From Chelativorans alearensis (GTDB lineage Bacteria > Pseudomonadota > Alphaproteobacteria > Rhizobiales > Rhizobiaceae), in assembly GCF_010993735.1 (NCBI RefSeq), contig NZ_WQNI01000013.1, positions 310,001-374,000 of the forward strand: 64,000 nucleotides of DNA. Direction: 5' to 3'. Below are positions 9,131-17,645 of this stretch, piece by piece. Position 1 is the stretch's first letter, and every line of letters starts with the position of its first letter. Under the pieces are notes generated by a model. It searched no databases. It was not told the DNA's origin and saw nothing but the letters and a program-made list of their open reading frames with translations. The position numbers and the translations under genes are program-made.

Positions 9131-10312
9131 TCACTCGTGATCGAGCGCGCGGCAGTCTTCCGTCGCCCAGCCGACCCGCACACTCGCACCGGGATCGAGG
9201 CGACGGGCGCCCAGCCGGTTGCGGGTCTTGACGACGAAATCGCTGTTGCCGGCCACCGTCATCCGCGTGCGGATATGGTCGCCGAGATAGATCACCTCTT
9301 CGACACGCGCCGTGACCGTGTGATCGGAGACACTTTCGTCGGGGTCGATCTCCACCCGTTCCGGGCGGATCGAAAGCTGTGTGCGCTCGCCGGGACCGGC
9401 ATTGACTGCCAGCGCCTCGACGATCTCACCGTCGGTAAGCTCGACCCGGGCGATGCCCTCATTGATGGCCTTGACCTTGCCGACAAGCGTGTTGTTCTCG
9501 CCGATGAACTGGGCGACGAAGCTGTTCTCCGGCTTTTCATAAAGCACCTCGGGGGCGGCAAGCTGCTGGACCACGCCGTCGTTGAACACGGCGATGCGGT
9601 CCGACATGGTCAGCGCCTCGCCCTGGTCGTGCGTGACGTAGATGACCGTGACGCCGAGCGATTCGTGGATGTGCTTGATCTCCAGCTGCATATGCTCGCG
9701 CAACTGCTTGTCGAGCGCGCCCAGCGGCTCGTCCATCAGCACCAGCTTCGGTTCGAACACAAGCGCGCGGGCAAGCGCCACACGCTGCTGTTGGCCGCCC
9801 GAGAGTTGCGCGGGGCGGCGGCCGTGAAAGCTGCCGTCGCCCATCTGCACCATGTCGAGGGCGCGCTGGACCTTCTTTTCCGCTTCCGCCTTGCCGATGC
9901 CGCGGACATCGAGCGGGAAAGCCAGGTTCTCGGCGATCGTCATATGCGGAAACAGCGCGTAGTTCTGGAAGACCATGCCGATGCCGCGCTTGTGCGGCGG
10001 CACACTGTTGATCGGCTGGCCATCGAGATAGATCTCGCCATGGGTCGCCGGCTCGAACCCTGCCACCATCATCAGGCAGGTGGTCTTGCCGGAGCCGGAG
10101 GGGCCGAGCATGGTAAGGAACTCGCCCTTTCGGATCTCCAGATTGAAGTTCTTCACGACGAGCGTTTCGCCGTCATAGGACTTCTGCACCTTGTCGAAGT
10201 GAACCATAGGGCGGTTTGAACGCACGTCGCCCGAAGATACGCGCGGTGAGCCCACTGGCTCCGCGTCTTTCACATCACTCAATAGATAACTCTCCCCTTC
10301 GGTTTCGCCCAT
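9131..10312 (-). CDS. ABC transporter ATP-binding protein, PotA type
   Basis: 393-residue ATPase. Walker A is GPSGSGKTT, the ABC signature is LSGGQQQRVALARAL, Walker B is LVLMDEPLGALD, and the H-loop is VTHDQGEAL. The C-terminal ~120 residues form a TOBE regulatory domain (LSIRPERVEI). A 35-residue N-terminal extension precedes the ABC domain. First gene of the importer operon; energises uptake through the two permeases encoded downstream. The promoter should lie in 10313-10462. Confidence 0.93.
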   Translation of the reverse strand: MGETEGESYLLSDVKDAEPVGSPRVSSGDVRSNRPMVHFDKVQKSYDGETLVVKNFNLEIRKGEFLTMLGPSGSGKTTCLMMVAGFEPATHGEIYLDGQPINSVPPHKRGIGMVFQNYALFPHMTIAENLAFPLDVRGIGKAEAEKKVQRALDMVQMGDGSFHGRRPAQLSGGQQQRVALARALVFEPKLVLMDEPLGALDKQLREHMQLEIKHIHESLGVTVIYVTHDQGEALTMSDRIAVFNDGVVQQLAAPEVLYEKPENSFVAQFIGENNTLVGKVKAINEGIARVELTDGEIVEALAVNAGPGERTQLSIRPERVEIDPDESVSDHTVTARVEEVIYLGDHIRTRMTVAGNSDFVVKTRNRLGARRLDPGASVRVGWATEDCRALDHE

Positions 10313-10353
10313 TCGGGCTTATTTGGTGTTCCCAATTGAGCTTAGACCTAGTG

Positions 10354-10373
10354 AGGGCATCGAGCAATGCCCT
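10354..10373. terminator. Hairpin between dnaQ and the ABC operon
   Basis: AGGGCAT (10354-10360) pairs with ATGCCCT (10367-10373) around a 6-base loop. It lies in the 150-base gap after dnaQ and before the transporter ATPase, both leftward. A moderate stem without a clear T-run; a terminator for the dnaQ unit or a leader hairpin of the transporter mRNA. Confidence 0.4.
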
Positions 10374-10462
10374 TGGGGAGGTTGTGTCTTGGGCTCGCAA
10401 ATCCGCTTAAATTCCGCGGCGAGTGGTGGGCGGATCGTTCCGATATCCCACAACCGGGAGTA

Positions 10463-11194
10463 TCAGGCGGTCTCGGCCTGGTCGGGGGCCGGGCGTTTCG
10501 CCGCCTTCAACCATAGGGCCTTCTCGCCCAACTCGCTCACCAGCGCCTCGTGCGCGTCACGCTCGGCCGCGGTCAGGCGTGGAGTGAGCGGGCGCTCGCG
10601 CTTGAGAGGAACAACGGGCGTGCCGGGTGCCAACGAGCGCGCGGTGCTTTCCTGAGGGGCGACTTCCAGGCCGAACGTCGCCTGCTTGCCGCCGATAAGC
10701 TCGATATAGACCTCGGCCAACAGTTCGGCGTCGAGCAGGGCGCCGTGCTTTGTGCGGCGCGAATTGTCGATGCCGTAGCGGCGGCACAGGGCGTCGAGCG
10801 AGTTCGGCCCCATGGGGTGCTTGCGGCGGGCGATCGCCAACGTGTCGACGACGCGCCCGGGGTCGACCACCGGCTGGCCGAGGCGGCCAAACTCGGCGTT
10901 GACGAAGCCAATGTCGAAATTGGCGTTGTGGGCGACCAGCTTGGCGCCTTCAACGAACTCCAGGAACGAATCCGCGATTGCCGCGAAGACGGGCTTATCG
11001 GCAAGATCGGCGTCAGAGATGCCGTGCACGGCCTGAGCTTCCGGGTGCACGGAGCGCCCGTCGGGATTGATGAAACAATGCAGCGTACGGCCTGTCGGGA
11101 AGCGGTTTACCAACTCAACGCAGCCGAGCTCGATGATGCGGTCGTCGCGCGGATCGAGGCCGGTGGTTTCCGTATCGAAGATGATTTCACGCAT
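10463..11194 (-). CDS. dnaQ: DNA polymerase III epsilon subunit, 3'-5' proofreading exonuclease
   Basis: 243-residue DEDDh exonuclease. Exo I motif FDTETTG at residues 6-12, Exo II HNANFDIGF at 89-97, and Exo III with His150 and Asp155 (HGALLDAEL) are all intact. ATG 11194 has GGGGAG upstream; the longer frame to 11242 has no support. Proofreads replication errors as part of the Pol III core. It lies 80 bases after coaE in the leftward aroE-coaE-dnaQ group typical of alphaproteobacteria near the origin. Confidence 0.96.
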   Translation of the reverse strand: MREIIFDTETTGLDPRDDRIIELGCVELVNRFPTGRTLHCFINPDGRSVHPEAQAVHGISDADLADKPVFAAIADSFLEFVEGAKLVAHNANFDIGFVNAEFGRLGQPVVDPGRVVDTLAIARRKHPMGPNSLDALCRRYGIDNSRRTKHGALLDAELLAEVYIELIGGKQATFGLEVAPQESTARSLAPGTPVVPLKRERPLTPRLTAAERDAHEALVSELGEKALWLKAAKRPAPDQAETA

Positions 11195-11274
11195 CGAATC
11201 ACTCCCCGCACGAAGCATGAAGAACGGCGGCGGCAGCCGCAAGACGCGCGGGGCAGAAAGCTGTCAACCTTGTG

Positions 11275-11862
11275 TCAGTTTGCTTCCGTCAGCTGAGCTA
11301 TAATGTCGCGCACGGCCTGCCGCGCGGCTTCCAAGCCATGGCTGGTGTCGACGATGAAATCCGCGCGCTGTCGCTTTTCGGCGTCCGGCACCTGGCGGGC
11401 GAGGATCGCGGCGAATTTTTCCTCCGTCATACCGGGGCGGGCAAGCACGCGCTGGCGCTGTACCTCTTGAGGAGCGGTGACGACCACGATCCTGTCCACG
11501 CGGCCCGTACCGGCGGTCTCGAACAGCAACGGAATGTCGAGGAGGACCAGAGGCGTGCCTTTTTTCCGGTGCTCCTCCACGAGGCGGTCAGCATCGCGGC
11601 GCACCATCGGGTGGATGAGCGCTTCCAGCTTCGCGAGCGCATCCGGCTTGCCGACCACCGCTTCGGCGAGGCGCTCGCGGTCGACGGCGCCACCGACCAC
11701 GGTGCCGGGGAAGAGCGCTTCGACGGCCGGTGCCGCCTCACCGGCGTAAAGCCTGTGCACGGCGGCATCGGAATCGTGCACGGGCACGCCCTCCTCCGCA
11801 AACATGCGCGCCGTCGTCGTCTTGCCCATGCCGATGGAGCCCGTGAGGCCGAGGACGATCAC
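11275..11862 (-). CDS. coaE: Dephospho-CoA kinase
   Basis: 195-residue P-loop kinase for the last step of CoA synthesis, phosphorylating the 3'-hydroxyl of dephospho-CoA. P-loop [12 protein letters not shown] is at residues 5-16; [10 protein letters not shown] and LLDIPLLFE are the other family blocks. The start is GTG 11862, which overlaps the aroE stop (GTGA) and has GGAGG 7 bases upstream, so translation is coupled to aroE. Confidence 0.96.
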   Translation of the reverse strand: MIVLGLTGSIGMGKTTTARMFAEEGVPVHDSDAAVHRLYAGEAAPAVEALFPGTVVGGAVDRERLAEAVVGKPDALAKLEALIHPMVRRDADRLVEEHRKKGTPLVLLDIPLLFETAGTGRVDRIVVVTAPQEVQRQRVLARPGMTEEKFAAILARQVPDAEKRQRADFIVDTSHGLEAARQAVRDIIAQLTEAN

Positions 11863-12701
11863 GCCGTCGCCTCCAAATCGGCGACCACGAGTGCGCGCAG
11901 GCGAGGCGTCACCTCCGGGCGCACGCCGAACCAGCGCTCGAAGCCGGGCACGGCCTGGTGCAAGAGCATACCGAGCCCGTCCACCGTGCGCAGGCCGCGC
12001 TGCTTTGCTTTGACCAGAAATGGGGTTTCAAGCGGTACGTAGACAATGTCGGTAACGACGGCCGACGACGGCAGCGGTGCCAGGTCGAGCACCAGCGCCG
12101 CCGCGCCGTCCATGCCGAGCGAGGTCGTGTTGACGAGGAGCGCCGTGTCGGCAAGCAACTCAGGCAGCGCGTCCCAGCCGTGGGCGCTGGCGGGCCCCGC
12201 GAAGCGGTAGGCGAGTTCCTCGGCGCGGGCGAGCGTGCGGTTGACGATGCGGATCTCCCGCATGCCGCGCTCCCTGAGCGCGTGCACAACGGCGCGGGCC
12301 GCGCCGCCGGCGCCGAGCACGGTGGCTACGCTACCTTCCGCCCAGCAGGGGGCCGCGGAGTCGAGATTGGCGGCGAAGCCGTAGGCATCCGTATTGCCGC
12401 CGCACAGGCTACCGTCCTCGAACCACAGCGTGTTCACCGCGCCGATGATCTCCGCCGCCTCGTCGCGCCGGTCGACCAGAAGGTGGGCGCTTTCCTTGTG
12501 CGGGATGGTGACGTTGCCGCCGACATAAGGGCTGCGGGCGAGGCCGCGCAGGAAGGTTTCGAACGCCTCCGGCGCCACGTCCCGGCGCTCGTAGATGCCG
12601 GCGATGCCATGCTCTTGCAGCCAATAGCCGTGGATGAGCGGCGAGCGGGAATGGGCGACGGGATGGCCACAGACGAAGGCGCGCGGGGTTTCTTCAGCCA
12701 T
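11859..12701 (-). CDS. aroE: Shikimate dehydrogenase
   Basis: 280-residue NADPH-dependent reductase converting 3-dehydroshikimate to shikimate in aromatic amino acid synthesis. Substrate-binding SRSPLIH (about residues 17-23) and catalytic Lys/Asp in GNVTIPHKE; the Rossmann loop is [14 protein letters not shown] 12701 lies 8 bases inside the 3' end of maf, which decides the start over ATG-like codons further up. Ends overlapping coaE. Confidence 0.96.
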   Translation of the reverse strand: MAEETPRAFVCGHPVAHSRSPLIHGYWLQEHGIAGIYERRDVAPEAFETFLRGLARSPYVGGNVTIPHKESAHLLVDRRDEAAEIIGAVNTLWFEDGSLCGGNTDAYGFAANLDSAAPCWAEGSVATVLGAGGAARAVVHALRERGMREIRIVNRTLARAEELAYRFAGPASAHGWDALPELLADTALLVNTTSLGMDGAAALVLDLAPLPSSAVVTDIVYVPLETPFLVKAKQRGLRTVDGLGMLLHQAVPGFERWFGVRPEVTPRLRALVVADLEATA

Positions 12702-13302
12702 CGATCGCTCCGATTTCACGCAGCTTTGCAAGGAGCGGCAGGAGGGGCACGCCGACTATGGTGAAATAGTCGCCTTCGATCTTCTCGAAGAGCTGGATCC
12801 CCTCGCCCTCGACCTGGTAGGCGCCGACGCTCGAAAGCGCCTTGTCACCGACGCGCGAAAGATGCCGGCCGATGAAGCCGGGGTCGAGCGAGCGCATGGT
12901 CATCCGCGCCACGGCGACATGACGCCATACCGCCTCGCCTCCACGCGCCAGGACGATGGCGCTGTTAAGCTGGTGTGTCCTGCCGGAAAGCGCCAGAAGA
13001 TGGCGGCGGGCGCCCTCCATGTCTTGCGGCTTGTGGAAAATCCGGTCCTCCAGCGACAGCGTCTGGTCGCCGCCGACCACCCATTCTTCAGGATAGCGCA
13101 CCGAGACGTCGACCGCTTTCGCCTCGGCAAGGATGAGGGCGACGTCCTCGGCACTGGCACCGGAACCTTCCAGCGGCGCCCCCAGCGCGCGCTCGTTCAC
13201 CTCGGGCGCCACCGGCCTCACCGCCAGCCCGGCGTTCTCCAGGAGCTGCCGCCGAAAGGGGCTGGTCGATGCGAGGACGATCGTCTGGGTTTCGTTTGGC
13301 AT
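12694..13302 (-). CDS. maf: Maf/YceF-type nucleotide pyrophosphatase
   Basis: 202-residue Maf protein. Motifs [16 protein letters not shown] near the N-terminus, the EAKA helix and VVGGDQTL with catalytic Asp are visible. Maf proteins hydrolyse modified or canonical nucleoside triphosphates to limit their incorporation. The start is ATG 13302; the frame continues upstream without a better site. It lies 17 bases after the regulatory kinase gene and overlaps aroE by 8 bases, in a leftward origin-proximal operon conserved across Rhizobiales. Confidence 0.93.
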   Translation of the reverse strand: MPNETQTIVLASTSPFRRQLLENAGLAVRPVAPEVNERALGAPLEGSGASAEDVALILAEAKAVDVSVRYPEEWVVGGDQTLSLEDRIFHKPQDMEGARRHLLALSGRTHQLNSAIVLARGGEAVWRHVAVARMTMRSLDPGFIGRHLSRVGDKALSSVGAYQVEGEGIQLFEKIEGDYFTIVGVPLLPLLAKLREIGAIDG

Positions 13303-13319
13303 GGTTCCGCTCTCTATGA

Positions 13320-14144
13320 TCACCACGGCTTTCCACGCAACGCCAAGATGGCGGCGGCGGTTTCCTCGATCGAGCGGCGCGTGACGTCGATCAACGGCCA
13401 ACTGTGCCGGCTGCAGAGCTGACGCGCATAGGCGAGCTCACGGGCGATGGTGGAGCGGTCCGCATAGGTGTCGAAATCACTGGCCGCGGCAGCGCTCGAC
13501 AAGAGGCGGTTTTGCCGCACCTGGGCGATGCGCTCGGCGGAAGCGACGAGGCCGACGATGAGCGGACGCTTGGCCCGCGCCAGGCTGTCGGGCAAAGGCA
13601 CGTCGAGGACGATCGGCACATTGGCCGTCTTGATCCCGCGATTGGCGAGATAGATGCTTGTCGGCGTCTTCGAGGTGCGCGAGACGCCGACAAGCACGAT
13701 ATCCGCCTCGTCCACATCATGCGGAAGCTGCCCGTCGTCGTGTTCCATCGTGAAGTTCAGCGCGTCGATGCGGCGGAAATATTCAGCGTCAAGGACATGC
13801 TGGGCACCCACCCGGCGGCCGGCGGGCGTGCCGAGATAGGACTGAAAGACCGAAAGCACCGGCTCCAGAACGGAGACGCTGGGCAGGCCCATGGCCGCGC
13901 AACGCTCCTCGATCTGCCGCGCCACTTTCTGGTCGACGATTGTGTAGAGCACGATGCCAGGCTCCTCGTCGATCTCCGCGAACACCTTCTCGAGCTGCTT
14001 TTCGGTGCGGATCAACGGATAGATGTGCTCGATGGCGCGCGCATCCTTGTATTGCGCGGCCGCGGCCCGCCCTGCGGCGAGTAGCGTCTCGCCCGTGGCG
14101 TCTGAAATCAGGTGCAGGTGAAAGAAGCTCTGGGTTTTTTGCAC
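13320..14144 (-). CDS. Pyruvate phosphate dikinase/PEP synthase regulatory kinase-phosphorylase (DUF299)
   Basis: 274 residues from GTG 14144. The family normally begins just before [15 protein letters not shown], which fits this GTG; the frame extends to 14306 but that part would cover the origin. The P-loop-like [18 protein letters not shown] block binds nucleotide. The enzyme inactivates PPDK or PEP synthase by ADP-dependent phosphorylation of a Thr and reactivates it by phosphorolysis. Gene next to hemE with the origin in between is the arrangement found in Caulobacter and many alphaproteobacteria. Confidence 0.92.
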   Translation of the reverse strand: MQKTQSFFHLHLISDATGETLLAAGRAAAAQYKDARAIEHIYPLIRTEKQLEKVFAEIDEEPGIVLYTIVDQKVARQIEERCAAMGLPSVSVLEPVLSVFQSYLGTPAGRRVGAQHVLDAEYFRRIDALNFTMEHDDGQLPHDVDEADIVLVGVSRTSKTPTSIYLANRGIKTANVPIVLDVPLPDSLARAKRPLIVGLVASAERIAQVRQNRLLSSAAAASDFDTYADRSTIARELAYARQLCSRHSWPLIDVTRRSIEETAAAILALRGKPW

Positions 14145-14543
14145 ACTGGCGATCCCGCGTCTGTGGAGAAGTGTTGATAGCGCGGAAGGTTTTGGAAGGC
14201 GAGGCGCGCGGAGGGGAAAACCCCATCGCTCATCCACAATTCGCGCCGATGCGGATTTGGTTTTGCGCCTGTAGAAAACTGTGTGGAGAGAAAATACTGT
14301 CCACATAGAGGAGGCAATACCTAGGAACCTCCCATTCTATGCAGCGGATTGATTCCATTGCGTAAGTCCGAAAGTCCCCGCAAAGATATCCCCATGGTAT
14401 CGTATGTCGGCGCGGCAAAATGCGCACCCTTTCGAGGACGGGAATCGTGGACAGGCTTTAATCCACACTCCAAACAGACTCTTAGAATCAGAAGATTCCT
14501 AAATCTTGGATTCTTTATTTTTGAATCTTTGGAGGCCTTTCAC
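14145..14543. other. Predicted chromosomal replication origin (oriC)
   Basis: 399 bases without a supportable gene between the divergently oriented regulatory-kinase gene and hemE, the classical alphaproteobacterial origin position. DnaA-box-like 9-mers, against TTATCCACA: TTCTCCACA (reverse, 14162-14170, one mismatch), TCATCCACA (14230-14238, one), CTCTCCACA (reverse, 14282-14290, two), CTGTCCACA (14297-14305, two) and TAATCCACA (14459-14467, one). An AT-rich stretch at 14471-14530 follows and could be the unwinding element. Five GANTC sites cluster in it. The parABS system is 7-11 kb away, as expected. Assignment is by context and motif; not tested. Confidence 0.75.
14477..14527. promoter_or_regulatory. 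Cluster of five GANTC (CcrM methylation) sites before hemE
   Basis: GACTC 14477, GAATC 14485, GATTC 14494, GATTC 14509 and GAATC 14523 fall within 51 bases; two more are at 14351 and 14442. GANTC is the target of the cell-cycle methyltransferase CcrM in alphaproteobacteria. The cluster lies between the last DnaA-like box and the hemE ribosome binding site, so methylation could affect both origin use and hemE transcription. Confidence 0.65.
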
Positions 14544-15572
14544 GTGCCGGAACGGAAATTCCTCGAAGCGTTGAGCGGGCGAACGGTCTTCCCACCCCCT
14601 ATCTGGATGATGCGCCAGGCGGGGCGCTATCTCCCGGAATACCGGGATATCCGTAAGAAGGCCGGAAGCTTTCTCGACCTGTGCTACAATCCCGACTTTG
14701 CCGTCGAGGTGACGCTGCAGCCGATCCGGCGATTTGGCTTCGACGCGGCCATCCTTTTCTCCGACATCCTTGTCGAGCCGCATGCGCTCGGCCGCGACCT
14801 GCGCTTTGAAGAGGGTGCGGGTCCTTTGATGACGCCGCTCGGCAAGGACGATATAGATGCGCTCGAAACAGCGGACTTTCACGAAAGGCTGGCGCCGGTA
14901 TACGAGACGGTGCGGCGGCTGCGCAGCGAATTACCACGCGAGACGGCGCTGATCGGCTTTTGCGGTGCGCCGTGGACCGTCGCCACCTATATGATCGCCG
15001 GGCGTGGTACGCCGGACCAGGCGCCGGCGCGGCTGTTCGGGCATTCTTCGCCAGAAGCATTCGCCCGCCTTCTCGACCGGCTTGCCGCCTGCTCGGCCGA
15101 CTATCTCATCCGCCAGATCGATGCCGGTGCCGACGCGGTGCAGATATTCGATTCCTGGGCGGGTGTTCTGGACGAGGCAAGTTTTCGCGCCTGGTGCGAA
15201 CGGCCGGTTGCGGAGATCGTGCGCCGGGTGCGCGAGCGGCATCCGACGGTGCCTATCATCGGCTTTCCAAAGGGTGCCGGCACGCTCTATGCGGGTTACC
15301 GGCAGGCTACCGGAGTGACCGCGCTCGGGCTTGATTGGACCGTGCCGCTGGCGACCGCGCGGCGCCTGCAGGCGGAAGGTCCGGTTCAGGGCAATCTCGA
15401 CCCGATGCGGCTTGTCGCCGGCGGACGGGCGCTCGAGGAAGGTGTCGATGCCATTCTCACCACGCTCGGGAGCGGGCCGCTGATCTTCAATCTCGGGCAT
15501 GGTGTAACGCCGGAGACACCCGTGGAACACGTGGAAGCCATGGTAAGGCGGGTGCGGGAGGCCGTGCAATGA
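14544..15572 (+). CDS. hemE: Uroporphyrinogen decarboxylase
   Basis: 342-residue enzyme that decarboxylates uroporphyrinogen III to coproporphyrinogen III in haem synthesis. [14 protein letters not shown] near the N-terminus is the family signature, with the catalytic Asp in FSDILVEP and GFCGAPWT after it. The start is GTG 14544, with GGAGG at 14531-14535; the upstream frame to 14349 would translate the origin. The stop overlaps the hemJ start (ATGA). Confidence 0.97.
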   Translation: MPERKFLEALSGRTVFPPPIWMMRQAGRYLPEYRDIRKKAGSFLDLCYNPDFAVEVTLQPIRRFGFDAAILFSDILVEPHALGRDLRFEEGAGPLMTPLGKDDIDALETADFHERLAPVYETVRRLRSELPRETALIGFCGAPWTVATYMIAGRGTPDQAPARLFGHSSPEAFARLLDRLAACSADYLIRQIDAGADAVQIFDSWAGVLDEASFRAWCERPVAEIVRRVRERHPTVPIIGFPKGAGTLYAGYRQATGVTALGLDWTVPLATARRLQAEGPVQGNLDPMRLVAGGRALEEGVDAILTTLGSGPLIFNLGHGVTPETPVEHVEAMVRRVREAVQ

Positions 15573-16102
15573 CGACAGAGGCTCAAACGGACAGAAAGGG
15601 CGCGGCGCAGCGGGCTTTCACCTCGCTGGCGATTTTCGCCGTGCTGACGGCCTTGCTTTTCCTGGCGGCGCCGGACGGCCTCTATCCCTGGATCAAGGCA
15701 TTCCACGTCATCGCCGTGATCTCCTGGATGGCGGGAATGCTTTATCTGCCGCGGCTCTTCGTCTATCATTCGCAGGCGAGCGTGGGCTCGGCCGAGAGCG
15801 AGACCTTCAAGGTGATGGAGCGGCGCCTTCTGCGCCTCATCATCAATCCGGCCATGATCGCAACCTGGATGTTCGGCCTGTGGCTCGCGTGGAAGGGTTT
15901 CGGCTTTTCCGGTGGATGGTTGCACGCGAAGATTGCGGCGGTCGTTATCCTTTCAGGCGTTCACGGGTATTTTTCCAGGGCCGTTCGGCTGTTTGCGGCC
16001 GACCGCAACGTGAAACCGGCGCGGCATTGGCGTATGGTTAACGAAGTGCCAACGGTGCTGATGATCGTCATTGTCATATTGGTGATCGTGAAGCCGTTTT
16101 AA
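15569..16102 (+). CDS. hemJ: Protoporphyrinogen IX oxidase HemJ
   Basis: 177-residue membrane protein of the UPF0093/HemJ family, the protoporphyrinogen oxidase of most alphaproteobacteria. About four to five membrane spans; the conserved His in [25 protein letters not shown] (outlined) and the RxxNEVPT motif near the C-terminus are present. ATG 15569 overlaps the hemE stop. Genetic coupling with hemE fits their joint role in haem synthesis. Confidence 0.94.
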   Translation: MTTEAQTDRKGAAQRAFTSLAIFAVLTALLFLAAPDGLYPWIKAFHVIAVISWMAGMLYLPRLFVYHSQASVGSAESETFKVMERRLLRLIINPAMIATWMFGLWLAWKGFGFSGGWLHAKIAAVVILSGVHGYFSRAVRLFAADRNVKPARHWRMVNEVPTVLMIVIVILVIVKPF

Positions 16103-16319
16103 CGGCCCGCCCGACGGCGCGGACTTTCGCTTTTTCGCTTCGAAAGGAGAGATTCGCGGGAACAAAAAGGCGCCTTGCTCTTTGTCCAACAGGGCGATAA
16201 AAGGGCATTCCCTTCCTTCCACGTCCGGTGCCTTTCTTCCGATGTTCCGGACGCTGCCGGCGCCCAAAGCGCCCCAGCCATCCCTCAGGCATCCCATGAC
16301 CTATCCAGAGCCCGCCACT

Positions 16320-17585
16320 ATGCAGGAAATGAAACTACAGGAGCTGAAGAGCAAGTCGCCGACCGACCTGATCGCGTTCGCCGAATCGCTCGAGGTCGAG
16401 AACGCCAGCATCATGCGCAAGCAGGAACTGATGTTCGCGATCCTCAAGAAGCTCTCGACCCAGGATATCGAGATCATCGGCGACGGCGTGGTCGAGGTTC
16501 TTCAGGACGGCTTCGGCTTCCTGCGCTCCGCGACCGCCAACTACCTGCCGGGCCCGGACGACATCTACATTTCGCCATCGCAGATCCGCCGCTTCTCGCT
16601 GAAGACGGGCGATACGGTGGAAGGGCCGATCCGCAGCCCCAAGGAGGGCGAGCGCTATTTCGCGCTGCTCAAGGTCAATACGATCAATTTCGAGGACCCC
16701 GAGAAGATCCGCCACAAGATCCACTTCGACAACCTGACGCCGCTCTACCCCGACGAGCGGCTCAACATGGAAATCGAAAACCCTACCACGAAGGACCTGT
16801 CGGCCCGCGTGATCGATCTCGTGGCGCCGCTCGGCAAGGGCCAACGCGGGCTGATCGTGGCGCCGCCGCGCACCGGCAAGACCGTGATCCTGCAGAACAT
16901 CGCCCATTCCGTCACCACAAACCACCCCGAGTGCTACCTGATCGTGCTCCTCATCGATGAGCGGCCAGAGGAGGTGACGGACATGCAACGCTCGGTGAAG
17001 GGCGAGGTGGTGTCCTCGACCTTCGACGAGCCGGCGACACGCCACGTGCAGGTGGCCGAGATGGTGATCGAGAAGGCCAAGCGCCTTGTCGAGCATGGCC
17101 GGGACGTGGTCATCCTGCTCGATTCCATCACCCGGCTCGGCCGCGCCTACAACACGGTGGTGCCTTCCTCGGGCAAGGTGCTGACCGGTGGTGTCGACGC
17201 CAATGCGCTGCAGCGGCCGAAGCGCTTCTTCGGCGCGGCGCGCAATATCGAGGAAGGCGGCTCGCTCACCATCATCGCCACGGCGCTGATCGATACCGGC
17301 AGCCGCATGGACGAGGTGATCTTCGAGGAGTTCAAGGGCACGGGCAACTCGGAAATCGTGCTCGACCGCAAGGTTGCCGACAAGCGCATTTACCCGGCCA
17401 TGGATATCCTCAAGTCCGGCACGCGCAAGGAGGACCTCCTGGTACCGCGCCAGGACCTGCAGAAAATCTTCGTCCTGCGCCGCATCCTGGCGCCGATGGG
17501 CACCACGGATGCCATCGAGTTCCTCAACGACAAGCTCAGGCAGACCAAGAGCAACGCCGAGTTCTTCGATTCCATGAACACCTGA
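16320..17585 (+). CDS. rho: Transcription termination factor Rho
   Basis: 421-residue hexameric RNA helicase. The N-terminal helical domain starts [17 protein letters not shown], matching rhizobial Rho of the same length, so ATG 16320 is chosen although the frame is open from 16182. RNA-binding cold-shock domain DGFGFLRS, Walker A APPRTGKT, and the [13 protein letters not shown] block are intact. A leader of about 217 bases (16103-16319) separates it from hemJ; long rho leaders are often used for autoregulation. The leader has no other gene I can support. Confidence 0.97.
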   Translation: MQEMKLQELKSKSPTDLIAFAESLEVENASIMRKQELMFAILKKLSTQDIEIIGDGVVEVLQDGFGFLRSATANYLPGPDDIYISPSQIRRFSLKTGDTVEGPIRSPKEGERYFALLKVNTINFEDPEKIRHKIHFDNLTPLYPDERLNMEIENPTTKDLSARVIDLVAPLGKGQRGLIVAPPRTGKTVILQNIAHSVTTNHPECYLIVLLIDERPEEVTDMQRSVKGEVVSSTFDEPATRHVQVAEMVIEKAKRLVEHGRDVVILLDSITRLGRAYNTVVPSSGKVLTGGVDANALQRPKRFFGAARNIEEGGSLTIIATALIDTGSRMDEVIFEEFKGTGNSEIVLDRKVADKRIYPAMDILKSGTRKEDLLVPRQDLQKIFVLRRILAPMGTTDAIEFLNDKLRQTKSNAEFFDSMNT

Positions 17586-17602
17586 ACCTGGATTTGTGTG
17601 CG

Positions 17603-17625
17603 GGGATGGGCTGGGACCCATTCCC
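17603..17625. terminator. Hairpin between convergent rho and thioredoxin-domain genes
   Basis: GGGATGGG (17603-17610) pairs with CCCATTCCC (17617-17625) with one bulged base and a 6-base loop. It lies in the 60-base gap between two convergent genes, so it could stop transcription from both sides. Confidence 0.45.
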
Positions 17626-17645
17626 TCACTGCCAGCACTCCGGCT

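Noticed and set aside
14536-14551. A fifth parS site at the hemE start (TTTCACGTGCCGG)
   Set aside because: Only the left half and centre match; the right arm AAACA is replaced by CCGGA, so ParB binding is unlikely.
16335-17621. Minus-strand open frame of 428 codons opposite rho
   Set aside because: Antisense shadow of rho; composition is typical of mirrored GC-rich coding sequence.
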